Positions 13,401-34,100 of a DNA stretch of 64,000 nucleotides are shown here, piece by piece. Positions within the stretch are counted from its first letter, which is position 1. Each line of letters begins with the position of its first letter. Where the stretch lies: positions 1,463,654-1,527,653 of the forward strand of contig JAJEKB010021488.1 of NCBI GenBank assembly GCA_022393335.1, in the 5' to 3' direction. The notes beneath the pieces are model-generated. The model ran no database searches. It saw only the letters and a list, made by a program, of their open reading frames with translations, and had not been told where the DNA came from. The position numbers and the translations under genes were made by a program. The DNA is from Macrotrachela quadricornifera. Lineage: Eukaryota > Rotifera > Eurotatoria > Philodinida > Philodinidae.

Positions 13401-13938
13401 TTATTCTGCTTTTGAGCGTTAGTATTAAACTAGTTATAAACTTTTTAGAGTTCTAATTAACATTTGACTTTTATTCAAATATGCTCTTTTCATTACGTCT
13501 GAGTACTTTTTACACCAAAAATGTAATATCCCTCATTTTTTCTCTTTCTTCAAACAATATTCTCTAAAAAGTTTTCCCCAAAGTCTTTCATTTCCCTCCT
13601 CTTTCTCAAATAGTGTATACACACATGTAGAACGTATAGTAATAAGAAAACATACGAGAGAATTGTAGACAAAGAGAGAAACACCTATTATAACAAATAT
13701 TAATATTTTTATTTGACTATTCATTTCTATTTTCAATAAACAAAATATAAAGAAAAGGAATATACTGAGTTTTTTCATCGATCAATAGTATTATTTTTGT
13801 CTGTAGTAAAATTAATCGATCATAGTTCATCTTGTCTGTTTTATCCAAATTAATACTATAATAAACTCAGATAAATCAGGATTTAAATATATTCAAAGTT
13901 CACCAAAAAAACTATAAATAACTCAATAATAATTCATC

Positions 13939-15227
13939 TTAAGGGGGTCCCCCCCCTCAGAAAAATGACTTTTCTGAAAATAAATCAATATTGAGTTTTT
14001 AGTATAGGAAGATGCGCCGGAATTTCCTCTTTCAGAATACTTATGGGTTTTTGAAAAATGACTCAGTTTTAAAAGACTTATCGTAAAAAATTTCCACCCT
14101 ACTACCCAGTTTTCTTAGGAATTTCTTCGGTTTTTCAGTTTTGAAAATTGCTTATTATTCCATATAACAACATTGCATATAACATTTTTTTTGTATTAAA
14201 TATGATAGATGGCATTAGCTTATTCACTTCTCACACGCTTTAAAAAAGTCCATTGGCATATATTGAAAATATACCATGTAAACATGTTTTTTTGTAATTT
14301 GCCTGTAAAAATCCATTTCTAAAACTTTTTTTGCGTTTTTCTCAGAACACGGTTTTCGATCAGAAAAATTGGAACTCCTCCCTCATTTTTCGAGCTATAC
14401 CCAATATTTTTTTTTTGTTTTAAAGGTCTCAGTAAGACGAAACTTTTGATCAACCAGTTTTTTTAAAATCGATTCCTGGGTTGAGAAAAGTGGAATTTAC
14501 TGTCGTCAGATCACTGTTTTTTAAGATATACCTACTAAAATATTCATAAAAAATGAACAATAGGGAATTTAAAAGTTCTGGTTGATCAAAAGTTGCGTAC
14601 TGACGTGGGCTTTAATTTGAAACCAACCCGAGCTCTACATCTTCTGTTGAGACGGAGGCTTGTCAATTTTCCTGAAGGCCAAAAATGACCTATGAATCAG
14701 CTAGAAATCGGGTCTAGTACGACCTATAGGGCTGAGATTTTTACCAGAAGCATATCTCACTAAGATCACCCAAGCAGACAAGACCTGTGAAAAAACGCGT
14801 TTAAACGCACAGTCGGGAACCGCGACTGTGAGCGAAAAACGCTGACTAATAAAACGTCAAAAACGGCGTTTTTGGCGTGAAATTGGCACTTTCAGAGCGT
14901 TAAAACGCATAGATTTTGAATTGCATAAAAAAATTAGTGCGTTAAAACATTAAGAAAACGAGTTTCTTAGCGTTTTAACACACTTTTTTTTATGCAATTC
15001 AAAATCTATGCGTTTTAACGCTCTGAAAGTGCCAGTTTCACGCCAAAAACGCCGTTTTTGACGTTTTATTAGTCAGCGTTTTTCGCTCACAGTCGCGGTT
15101 CCCGAATGTGCGTTTAAACGCGTTTTTTCACAGGTCTTGTCTGCTTGGGCACTCATCTCTGAAAATTTCAGCTCAAACGGACCATTCTAAGTGAGAAATT
15201 TTTTCTGAGGGGGGGGGGCCCCCTTAA
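13939..15227. mobile_element. TTAA-flanked DNA element with G-rich inverted termini
   Basis: Both ends read TTAA followed by about five G, a C-run and CTCAGAAAAA, in opposite orientation (left 13939-13972, right about 15195-15227). Flanking TTAA on both sides is the target duplication typical of piggyBac-type transposition. No transposase frame is present in the 1.29 kb, so it would be non-autonomous. A separate near-perfect palindrome (14769-15149) is nested inside. Assignment to piggyBac rests only on the TTAA and is inference. Confidence 0.6.
14769..15149. repeat. Near-perfect palindrome, arms about 190 bp
   Basis: The sequence reads from CCAAGCAGACAAGACCTGTG on the left to its exact mirror CACAGGTCTTGTCTGCTTGG on the right, with the centre near 14959. 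Only a few mismatches are visible across both arms. The arms are rich in GCGTTTAAACGC, GCGTTTTTGGCG and related blocks, so they are far more GC- and CpG-rich than the surroundings. It would form a long hairpin as single-stranded DNA or RNA. Confidence 0.85.
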
Positions 15228-16151
15228 ATATAGAACTTTCACACTAACAATCTTAACAAATTCATAAAAACGAGAGCATTTGTTGTCTATAAATTCAACT
15301 GTAGTGATATTAACAGGGATGTTATAACTTTTTCTCGAAAATCTTGAGAAATCCTTAAAAAATGTCCTGTATGCGGGTTGCCTCCAAATAAGGTAATTTT
15401 ATATCCTCAAAAACTCTGAGAAGTTAAAGAAGAATCCTATCGTAACAAGATAGCCAAGCCATCAGCTTCGGATTGAATTTGCTAATATCTCGTAGAGGAT
15501 TTTTCTATCAAGCTCCTTTACAAGATATAGTGCAGACGTTGGAATATGCGGGGATACGGTGGTTCACGTTATTGTAAATAGCTGTGTGCGATTGCCTACA
15601 ATTGTTATAATGATTGGCTTGGAAATTAAATGTTCAACTCGTAAAACAGTGCAATTTCCAGATCTTTGTTTCAGGTCTCATTTGTTCTCTATTCTGTCTT
15701 GCACTAGATTTTTTGTTCTTCTACGATCATTATATGCCTATCAAAAACAGTTTTTCAATGTTGATCTCTGCAACAATCGGTACATATCCGATATTGCCCA
15801 GATCTCTCTTATACACATAGATAAAACCTATTATTATTATTATTATTCTTGTCAAAGTAATAAACTGTGCAACAATGTGAAAGTAAGCGACATCATGTTT
15901 GAGAGATACGATAACATCATATATCTACAATTCATAGATGGAAACAAAAGACAAATATAGATCAAAATAACGATTGTTATAAATGTTAAATAGAAACTGG
16001 AATATATGCTAATAATAATAATAACGAAGACAAACGGTCAATTATCTTCTAGAATTCTTGTTTGTCTTCTTCATTGTTCTTATTATTCGTTTGTTTCTCA
16101 CCAAGTGCCTATTAAAAGAAAAATAGCTAAATTGAATCACTTATTTAAGAA

Positions 16152-25270
<9,119 letters not shown>

Positions 25271-25909
25271 ATATGAAAGTAACAAGAAATAGAAAATATA
25301 AATCGCACTATTATTGATATAAACACCTGGAACAACAAAGAATTTATATCTTGTGATAGTTCGAATCAGTGAGAATAATAATGCAATTGACTCAGTTTGC
25401 ACATGTCAGTATTAAAAATGAGAGAAAAACAAAAACATAACTGTACAATAATAGGGATACTGTGCATAGAAAAGAAATAGGTAAGTAAGATAAATCATAG
25501 TTTTGTCTCATCACATAGTAGGAGTATAGTAAAGCATTTTTTTCTCCGTTCTATACACATTCATACACATACGAGTCAATACCTACATCAGCTTAGAAAA
25601 TAAATCACGCATAACAAAAAAACAAAAATAAAGATTAATGATCAAGGCAACTAATGTAAAAATAACAGATTATTGCTTCAATATTTTTACTTGCATTTTT
25701 TACCTTATATACAGTTTCATATGATGATATTCATGAGCATTTTGATCTTTTTGTACAGTAGAAAGAATATTACGAACGAATGGTTGCTTAAAAGGTAATC
25801 ATCAAATATCATTGTCTGAGTATATTTTTGAAATCATTCATTTTTTCATTGGTAAATGAGAAGTACTATCCCTCAACGATTACAAGTATTCGTAAGTACT
25901 CTTCTTTGT

Positions 25910-26630
25910 ATATTCTCTTTCTCGTAGACAAGAGTCTTAGAAACATAAATTGTTTGCTTGCTTGATTGCTTGTATGTCCGCAGGGTAAAAAAAATATCGA
26001 AAACCGATTGTTCGAATAAGGCATTTCTAGAGGTTTTTCGATACGGAGACTTCGAATCTGAGGTCTCTTGGGTGACCATCATGAGGGGGGAGGGCGAAGA
26101 GGTCAAAAAAACATCCAAAAAACGACTTTTCGAGAAAGGCATTTCTAGAGGTTTTTTGATATGGAGACTTCGAATCTGAGGTCTGTTGGGTGACCATCGT
26201 GACGAGGGTGGGTGAAGAGGGGTGGAGGTCAAAAAAACATCGAAGGCCAATTTTACTCGAACCTGCTGTTAGTTTTTTTAAAATTTTTGTTCGGATCGAT
26301 TTTTTGAGACAAAGGACTACTTTTTTCACAAAACAAAATTTCCTGATAAGGATTGACCGAAGGGTAAGCGGGGTCGAGAAATTCAAATCTGAGGTCAGTT
26401 TCTTATAGAAACTTTTGTGGGCCAATCCTTCGAACAAAGAACCAATTTTTAACAAAAAAAACATTTGGTTTTATAACGTTTTATCGAAGGAGTTCAAATC
26501 GAGGATCTTGAATCTGACTTACCCTTTTTAAGTTTTGTTAGTGAATAGTTTGACGATAGTTTAGAAAGACGATTTCTACGAGAAAGGGCTGAGCGAGTCT
26601 TTAGACGAGCGTTACTTGTGTATATATATT
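25910..26630. repeat. Dispersed repeat, third copy with an internal tandem duplication
   Basis: The repeat is bounded by CTCTTTCTCGTAGA (25915-25928) and its mirror TCTACGAGAAAG (26575-26586), as at 1-1395. It is longer because a unit of about 115 bp (GGCATTTCTAGAGGTTTTT.. GACTTCGAATCTGAGGTCT.. TGGGTGACCATC) is tandemly duplicated at about 25990-26240. The tail GCGAGTCTTTAGACGAGCGTTACTTG matches the other copies. Confidence 0.75.
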
Positions 26631-26811
26631 TTCTTAAACTTCCGTCTAAAGGAAAAACTTGTCCTAGAATTGCATGAGATGGTAATTTTATATGTCCAGG
26701 AAATGTAAACCAAGTGGCTATGAGAAAATTTCAAGAAAATTAATTCAATCTTTAGAAATATAAGTCTAGAAAATTTGTTTTAGTGTAAAAACAATATAGA
26801 AATGAAATGTA

Positions 26812-27558
26812 TAGTTTAATCCTTAAAAGCCGAAGTGTCTTCTGCTTGCAAAAATGAGAATCTAATTACAAATACAGATGATGCACCCTCAGTATACTCG
26901 TAATATAGTTAAAATTTATTATCTTCTTCTTAGTCTGGGCCTACGCTCCCCTCTCTTGTTAATATTTAATATGCACTGAAATTTTCATTTAGAACATATG
27001 CTTTTTTGCTGGGATATTCGAAATCCAAAAATCACCCGAAATTTGCTAAAAACTTCAGGATTCTGTATCTCACGAAAGAAACCTCCGTTGTTCCAGGAAA
27101 TTTTAGAACTTCCTAGACACTACTAGGGCTATGTAAGAGACAAGTTTCATGTTAGAAATACACTTCTATAAGGCTGAAAGTCTTACCCAAGGAACGTTGT
27201 ATTGATCACAGCACAATCTATCAAGAGATCGGTTAAAAGATTCCAAAACGCTGACACTGAATAGCTTGATGATATGCTTAAGGGTGTAATCAAAAATAAA
27301 CTACACCGTATGTTGTACTTCTGAATAGATACAACTTTAAGAAAGAAAGGTGTCATTGCAAAAAGTTATCAGTACTAAGAGGTCTCCTGCTGTGCCTGAC
27401 AAGCAACTGAATATCACAGTTCGGTCTAGATATATCCTCGAAGGTCATATCAATCTAGAAAAACATTGGGTTTGGTATACAAAGTTTTTATAAGGTTTTT
27501 ATTACAGTTATTTAAATGTCCCATGAAAGGGACATTCAGCTTTTAAGGATTAAGTCGA
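26812..27558. repeat. Short element with inverted termini
   Basis: AGTTTAATCCTTAAAAGC at 26814 is mirrored by GCTTTTAAGGATTAAG at about 27538-27553, giving about 740 bp with termini of roughly 25 bp. No transposase frame. Probably a MITE. Confidence 0.5.
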
Positions 27559-28177
27559 GCTTTGAAAGTTGACTTTTCAGGTGAATCTGATCTGGACCAC
27601 GGGGTTGCACTAAACACCTACATTGACTTTAACATTTTGAGATGCCATATCTCAAAAAGAGTTCAAGTGCACATCTTTGCGCATTCTCTGAAGTTAGACA
27701 GTCGCATACTCTACTAAACAATAACTGAAAACTTGAATTTGGATCCCGGAAAAATTTGGAAACTCAATAGCAATATAGAGTAGCAGCTATTTTTCACCAT
27801 ATTGAATAGTAGTTTTCCATCGTTTTATAGATTAAAGGAGTTCAAATAGACCTATTATATATAGTAAAGACATAACACTGTATAACTATAGAACAACTGA
27901 TACATATAACGAGAACCTTAATTTGAAAATACATATTTTACTTATATGGTTCTGTTAATAGTTTTCACCTATTTCATGTACTTTGTAATATCTGCTATCC
28001 AACAGATACCCGGTATAAGATAGTATCGAAGATGCAACTAAATGCAATACTGTAAAATCTTCAATTCTAGCTATAATATAAGTTTGAATCTCGAAAATCG
28101 ACTTTGTCGTCTAACTGTCCACTATGTGAGGAGGAACAGATTTACGATCTTGTCTGGTGGTGTCCTTTCTATTAGAG

Positions 28178-30115
28178 CAATCCAAAAATAGTGGCCATCC
28201 TATCGTATTTTCGTATAGACCGCTTGAAAAAATGTTCTTTTTTTATGAGCAGATAGAGCGTCTTCTGCTTTATCTTTCTCTGCTAATTGATCACTATTCA
28301 ACTTATATCATAATAATGAAATTTCGATAAAAACTATCTGGTAGGATTAGATTATAATGGATGGGATAGTTTTGTATTACATTTTATTATCGCTTCATAA
28401 GTTGTACTAAAAAAACAAAATATACTACAAAATCCGGCGTGTAAAGCTCTACAATTTACAAAGAACAATTATAAAAAGATGCGATAGAAAAATCTGTATC
28501 TATATCGTCATTTTGTAAGTCAGGTTCGATTAGCTTGATAGCGCTTTGACGAAACGTTGTATTCTGATCTCGTGCAAATTGTGTCAAGGTGTTCCATGAT
28601 AATTCGATAGGGTTATGTGAACAGTGTGAGAAAGGAAGTCGAGAAATTTCTGTGATATGTTTTAGTTCTATACGATCACTCTATTGAATGAAAATAAAAT
28701 AAAATCACGTTGTCATTCAAAAAGACTCACAAGAAACTCTTTCGGAAGTGTATTGGCTGATGCTAGCTCGAGCAATTGAGCTTAAATAAACATTTTAAGA
28801 AAATCAATATTACGATCTTTAAGCTATCTCTGAATAAATTCTTTTCTTGAAGATCGTTTTGGGATAAGAGATTCATCGATTAAAACATTGTGCCAAAAAG
28901 TATTATTAAGACATATAGCAATACGTTCTTTATCACCTACAATAGGAAAACGGAACAAAGTCAGTAGCAGTGTCGTCTGTTAAAAATCTGCAAATCTTAC
29001 CAATTTCACACCTTAGTTTTGCATCAGTTGAGTCCAACCGAGATAGAAAACAATCTGAATTTATTTGCTGTTTTTCGCTACATGTCCATATATCAATTGA
29101 ACGAAGGTGGTTACCATCAATGCTAATAAGAGTGGATACTGCTGAACGAGTGCCTATAATTTAGAGAAGCATTGAATGAGAAAGAAAAAAGTTTGACCTA
29201 ATCCTTTTATATACCTTTATTCTCTCCTTTCTTTATTCGACCTTCTCCTTCCAGTGAACAAATAAATCTTTTAACTTCAGAGAGATTTATCCATGTTTAA
29301 TCGTGATAGAAAAAGATGAGTTTTTTTTTGTAAGTTCTTCTATGTTTTGAAAAAAAAGCGTGCTCATGCTGCTATAGATGCTCTTGAATCTAAAGCAATC
29401 TTCACTTTCGAAGTTCATTGATATGAAAAACCCATCTTAAATATAGAAAAAAAGGAGAAGTGGTTTTCTTTTCATTCTGCAAATATCGATATAAGCGCTT
29501 CACTTAGATTTCGCTTCGCTGCTCGTAACGTACTGGTCGAATGAATAGAAAAATCGTCGAAATTCTAATGTATTCTCGTTAATAATTTAATCGACGTTGC
29601 AATAAACTTTTTTTGGAGCAACTTATGAAAATCAAGTCCAATCACATCCTTTGGCTGTTCTGATAATAAAATTTTTGGATGATTGCAGCGTTCTAAATGA
29701 AGTTATTATATGTACTGCCTTCTTTAGTTTAAGAAAAACAACAAATCCTGCTCACTTTTCTTTTGAGAAGACATAGGTCGAGACATCGAACATGTAACGT
29801 CTGTTGTTGATGAAAATGTGGAAGAGACACTGTGACTACGATGGCGATGTGAAATTTTGTGCAATAATAAAGTTGAAGAGGATGCTCGATGTTTTGAAGT
29901 AGTGTTTTCTGTATTGCAATTACGAAGATAATAAACTTTATTTTCTTTTTCTTCTTTTTTTGGCCATTGTTCGTGCTGTTCTGCTTGCTCCCATAGTACC
30001 TTTAACTTATGTTTAAATCTAGTAATAGAACTTTGGGAAATATTTAACATTTTTACAAGCCCTTCGTTAACATTATTGATTTAAATAATTGGACCATCCT
30101 TTTCATTTTAGATAT
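28178..30115 (-). pseudogene. Dead DDE (IS630/Tc1-like) transposon with transposase relic
   Basis: The minus strand reads, with stops and frameshifts, as an IS630/Tc1-like DDE transposase. It has an N-terminal helix-turn-helix segment (NVNEGLVKMLNISQSSITR, about 30080-30020) and an HDxTWIN segment near 29300. Then come ICLNNTFWHN..SSRKEFIQR with a stop, LELASANTLPKEFL, and the DDE end block HCSHNPIELSW near 28600. The middle catalytic Asp is Asn. The final residues (DFSIASFYN) run straight into about 310 bp of terminal sequence (28178-28490) that matches the arms of the MITEs at 2.4 and 41.2 kb, including the outer AATCCAAAAATAGT terminus. The opposite end was not found. Confidence 0.65.
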
Positions 30116-31147
30116 GTTCAATGACACGAAATCGCAACTATTTAACTTCCACCGAAAATTTTTGATCTGTCAGCATAATAATTGAAGATTTTATCTAAAA
30201 AAATTTTGCATGTAAATTTGAAAAAACTGCCTTTATTAAACGCTTTGCATGACAAAAACATGAGAGAACAGCTTGTAAAACAAAGTTAAGTTAGGCATCG
30301 CTACTGTCAATTCACTTAGTTCTGCAGTACAAGATCGTCTAAATTCAAGATGGATAATCTCATCTTGATCACCACAATCAATCACCTATACTTCCACTAT
30401 CTTTTCTCTTTATTCAGAAAAAAATCTCACGTATTTGTTCGTATGAATAAAACGGTCGTAATTCCATGAAGGAAGAAAAACTGAGCGGTTGCCCATTTAC
30501 CATTTCGAAGAGCACTCGTCAGTGCACCAAACCAGCAAAAAAATTAAAGAAAAATTTATTATTAAATATCTCGCTAGTTTTCTCATGTGTGACCTCTTGA
30601 AACAAGCAAAACAAACACTTGGGAAACGTCTGATTTTTACATAAGCACCTATCCCTCGAGCCTCCCTTTCAAGTAGAAAAAGCTGCAAGTTTCTATCTAT
30701 CTGCATTGAAAAGTTATAAGCATTTCATCCGATGCTCTTTTAAAAAAACTCCGATAGTAGCTCTGCACTATTCGAGCAGCAAAAGCAAAATAGTTTAGTG
30801 TAAACACATGAAAGACTATATATGTATGCGATGAAGATCTCCAAATTATCACAAGACCATTACACTAAGTCTAGTAACAGTTTTTTGTACAATTTTTAGA
30901 GCAGACATTAACAAGTTTCATCATGCATGATAATAGAGTTTTGAAAAGAGATCGTATTTCTTTTGAATATTCACCAAATATGGGCAAATATTTGTATTCT
31001 TTCTAAGACTATGTCAATAGATCTCAAAAGTAAGGATCTTTCTGCCGTACATCTTCTAGAAGTCAACGATTCTTTTTTAAAAAATTCAGAGTTCAATAAA
31101 ACTTAAAGAAATAGTGAATTCTCTATATATAATATAGATTTAAAAAC

Positions 31148-34100
31148 ATGACTTGTTCTACTAATAATTGGTCAACATGTCTTCACACGAAATTGATGGA
31201 CAACATGGAACAATGTGCTCAGAAAATATCGATAGAATTGGATGAACAAAGTTTATCATATGCTGAGACAGGCTACTGTGTGCAACGTCTTGCTCTGGTT
31301 TTACTTGACATCGATTTGTTTCATCGGCATGAAATAATCTATCAAATGGTAGCACGCAGCATTGAATTGCCATTGGGAATGTTTGCCATATTTACTGTTG
31401 GTCGAATCTATTTTGGTCTGAACCCGAACGAGTGAGTATCTACCAAGTTTCACGGATTTTTTTATTGCAATCGATGTACAGGGTGGCAAATTGTAAATTG
31501 GTACTAATTTAAAATTTTATGTGCCAAAATGGTTCAAAATTCAATATCCTTAAAATTGAAAGTTTTTGAAAATTTAGTTATTTTTCATAGTATGACAGAT
31601 TCGAAATTCATAAAAATTTTCAAAAGTAGATGCTACAATCTTTGGAAATACAAACTTCTGAGTTTCTTCAAAATTTTTCAAGTGTTTACTATTTCAGCAT
31701 AAGCGAGAGGCATATACCAATATCCTTCCCTAAAATTTATCAAAAATGTAGAAATCAGAAATCTACTTTCCAGTCTCTATTGCATGACTAGATCCTGTCT
31801 GTATAATAATATTAATAATAATATAAGATATATAGGAGATAAATCGTTGATATTTTAATATCTAATCAAATATATAGATTTGTTGTAAAAATTTTAGAAG
31901 TCAGAAATTAGAAGGTTTTTGAAAGTTGGAATTCGTAGAAATTTTACCTCACCCTTAATCGGCACATAAACAAAACTTTAATTTATTTCGACACTATTTA
32001 AATTCTTATTTTTAATGTTGCTAGAATCATAAATACTCTCTTAGCAATCAGCATCATACCAAATTAGTTGTGATTTAACAGTCGATTACAAATGGAAATC
32101 TCAAAAGTTTAAGAATACCTTCAGGAAACATTTTCATAGAATATTATTTGAATTTTTTACAAAAAAGATTTGGTATACAATTTCTTTCATAGTAAAGAGA
32201 GATATATTTTGAATGGATAACTTGGAAGGAATCGCTCTAATAAACATGCCACAATTGAATTTCGTTTTTTTAGTCCTACTCTTCGACTTTCGTCACTCAT
32301 TCGTGACACAGCAAATGCACAATCTTCTGAACAGGAAAATACTATCGATCAGGTACGATTCTGAATTCTAATTTGTTTCTCCTATTTTCTATAGATTTAT
32401 TAGCACTTACGAGGGAACCACCAATGCAACTAATAAATTATTTTTTGAGCTCAGACTCTATGCATAACGTAGACCATAGTAAGATATGGAAAACGTTAAA
32501 AGGATAGGTGCCCATCGGCTTTCTGCTTGGAATTATGAGCATTTTACTGAATTTCTATCTAGTAGCGGGATATATACTAAAACATCGAATGATTGTATTT
32601 TGGTCTGAAATTTTGCTCATGGAAAGATATATTGTTAAGTAGTGTTCTGAAAATTCCAGATCAAAAGAACATTTTCTTGTCAAGATATTAAAAGTATAAA
32701 TAAATAACTTGAGAATACGTACATATTAATATTTAAAATGAAATAAAATGCAGTTTTTTCGTTGATTTTTTAATACCTAATTTTTGAGGGTGAGGGTGTT
32801 AATATGGACTGTATTCTCAAGTTATTCATTTATATATTTATTGACTATAATAGCAGTTATACAAACTTGAGTATTATATTATACTTGTTTGAACTAAGGT
32901 TTCAGAACTGACGTTCAACATTGTACTGATGTTATGGCAGTGTATTGATGTTTTCTCTCTATTTAATTATGATGATTCAAACTATCATGATTATGTAGAT
33001 TACATCATTTATTAAGTTTTATTTTGTATATTTTAATTCTGCTTTTGTTTTATACCGAAGATAATCTTACTACCATCTGAAAAGGTTGAAGATTCTACGA
33101 TATTAAAATAAATAAAAAACTAAGTATTAAAAAATTCAACAAAAAAACTGCATTTTATTTCATTTTGAGATATTAAAATCTCAAAAAACAGAAAACTCTA
33201 GCATATTTTGTGAGATATGAGTGGTTTTTTGAACTTTAATATTTTGAGAAGAAAACGTTCTTTTCAGCTTAAATTTTTAGGACACTCTACTCATTAATAT
33301 ATCTCTCTATGGGCAAAATTTCAGACCAAAATACAGTCATTCGATTTTTTAGTATATAATCCGCAATAGGTAAAATTTCCGTAAAATGCTTATAACTTCA
33401 AGCACAAGGACTATAGGGAACTATCATTTTAAGGTTTTTCATGTCTCAATAGGGTATACGTTATGTATAGAGTCTGAGTTTAAAAGCGCTTTATCAGTTG
33501 CATCGGTTCCATTATTAGCTTCATTTCTTATACATTAATCGCGCTTATATTTTTTTTCTAAAAAAATCTATCAGAGTTGAAAGACTATTTATAAAAAAGA
33601 TCGTTGACAGAATTCAAAGTTATATTCATAAATAGCTTGATCAATTTTTATTTATTGAAAAAGCTTATTTAAGATCGTGAAAAGTTTAGCCTTACTCGGA
33701 ACCAACCAAGATCGATATGCTGTTGGAATTAACTGTTCGAGATTTCGTCCGTTCAAACCTCGCTTATTTAAAATTTGATATAGAAATTATTTGCAGTGAA
33801 CGTTGCATATTTCACTTAGGTATCAAAGCCACTTACTGCACTCATTCTTGTTCATCAGCTTACACGTGAAGAGACTCAAAATTTGTTGATGAACACGACT
33901 GTCGATCTCGAACCAGTGAGCACGTCAGTCATTATTTCATCAATAAATACAATAGTGACAGAGCCTTTGACTGATGACGATCTTGCTCGTCTGTCAAACA
34001 TAAACGTTACCACTATGAGTATATCATTCCTTATTGGTACATCGGGTAGTACAGGCAAACCAAAAATCGTCGAACATACTCATGGCTCTATAACCTATTT

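Larger units (their letters stand above)
9843..16151. other. Intergenic region between NRPS gene 1 and spermidine synthase
   Basis: About 6.3 kb separate the stop of NRPS gene 1 from the stop of the minus-strand spermidine synthase gene, so the two genes converge. I see no credible gene. Open frames are under 135 codons and match nothing known. The stretch holds a degenerate tandem repeat (10.9 kb), a MITE-related palindrome (11.75-12.05 kb), an inverted-repeat element (12.4-13.4 kb), a TTAA-flanked element (13.9-15.2 kb) and a TTA microsatellite near 15828-15846. Confidence 0.6.
25271..31147. other. Intergenic region upstream of spermidine synthase and NRPS gene 2
   Basis: The two genes diverge from this 5.9-kb stretch, so it holds both promoters. 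No core promoter motif can be assigned with confidence. Contents: a copy of the dispersed repeat (25.9-26.6 kb), a short inverted-terminal element (26.8-27.6 kb) and a dead DDE transposon (28.2-30.1 kb). Positions 30130-31147 show nothing recognisable. Confidence 0.6.

Noticed and set aside
15559..15960. Frame of 133 codons as a gene
   Set aside because: It has low-complexity tyrosine runs from a TTA microsatellite, no domain, and no splice partners of note.
25271..25402. N-terminal extension of spermidine synthase exon 1 upstream of MAVDDDKF
   Set aside because: The in-frame extension is hydrophobic and unlike the family, whose N-terminus fits the Met at 25270.
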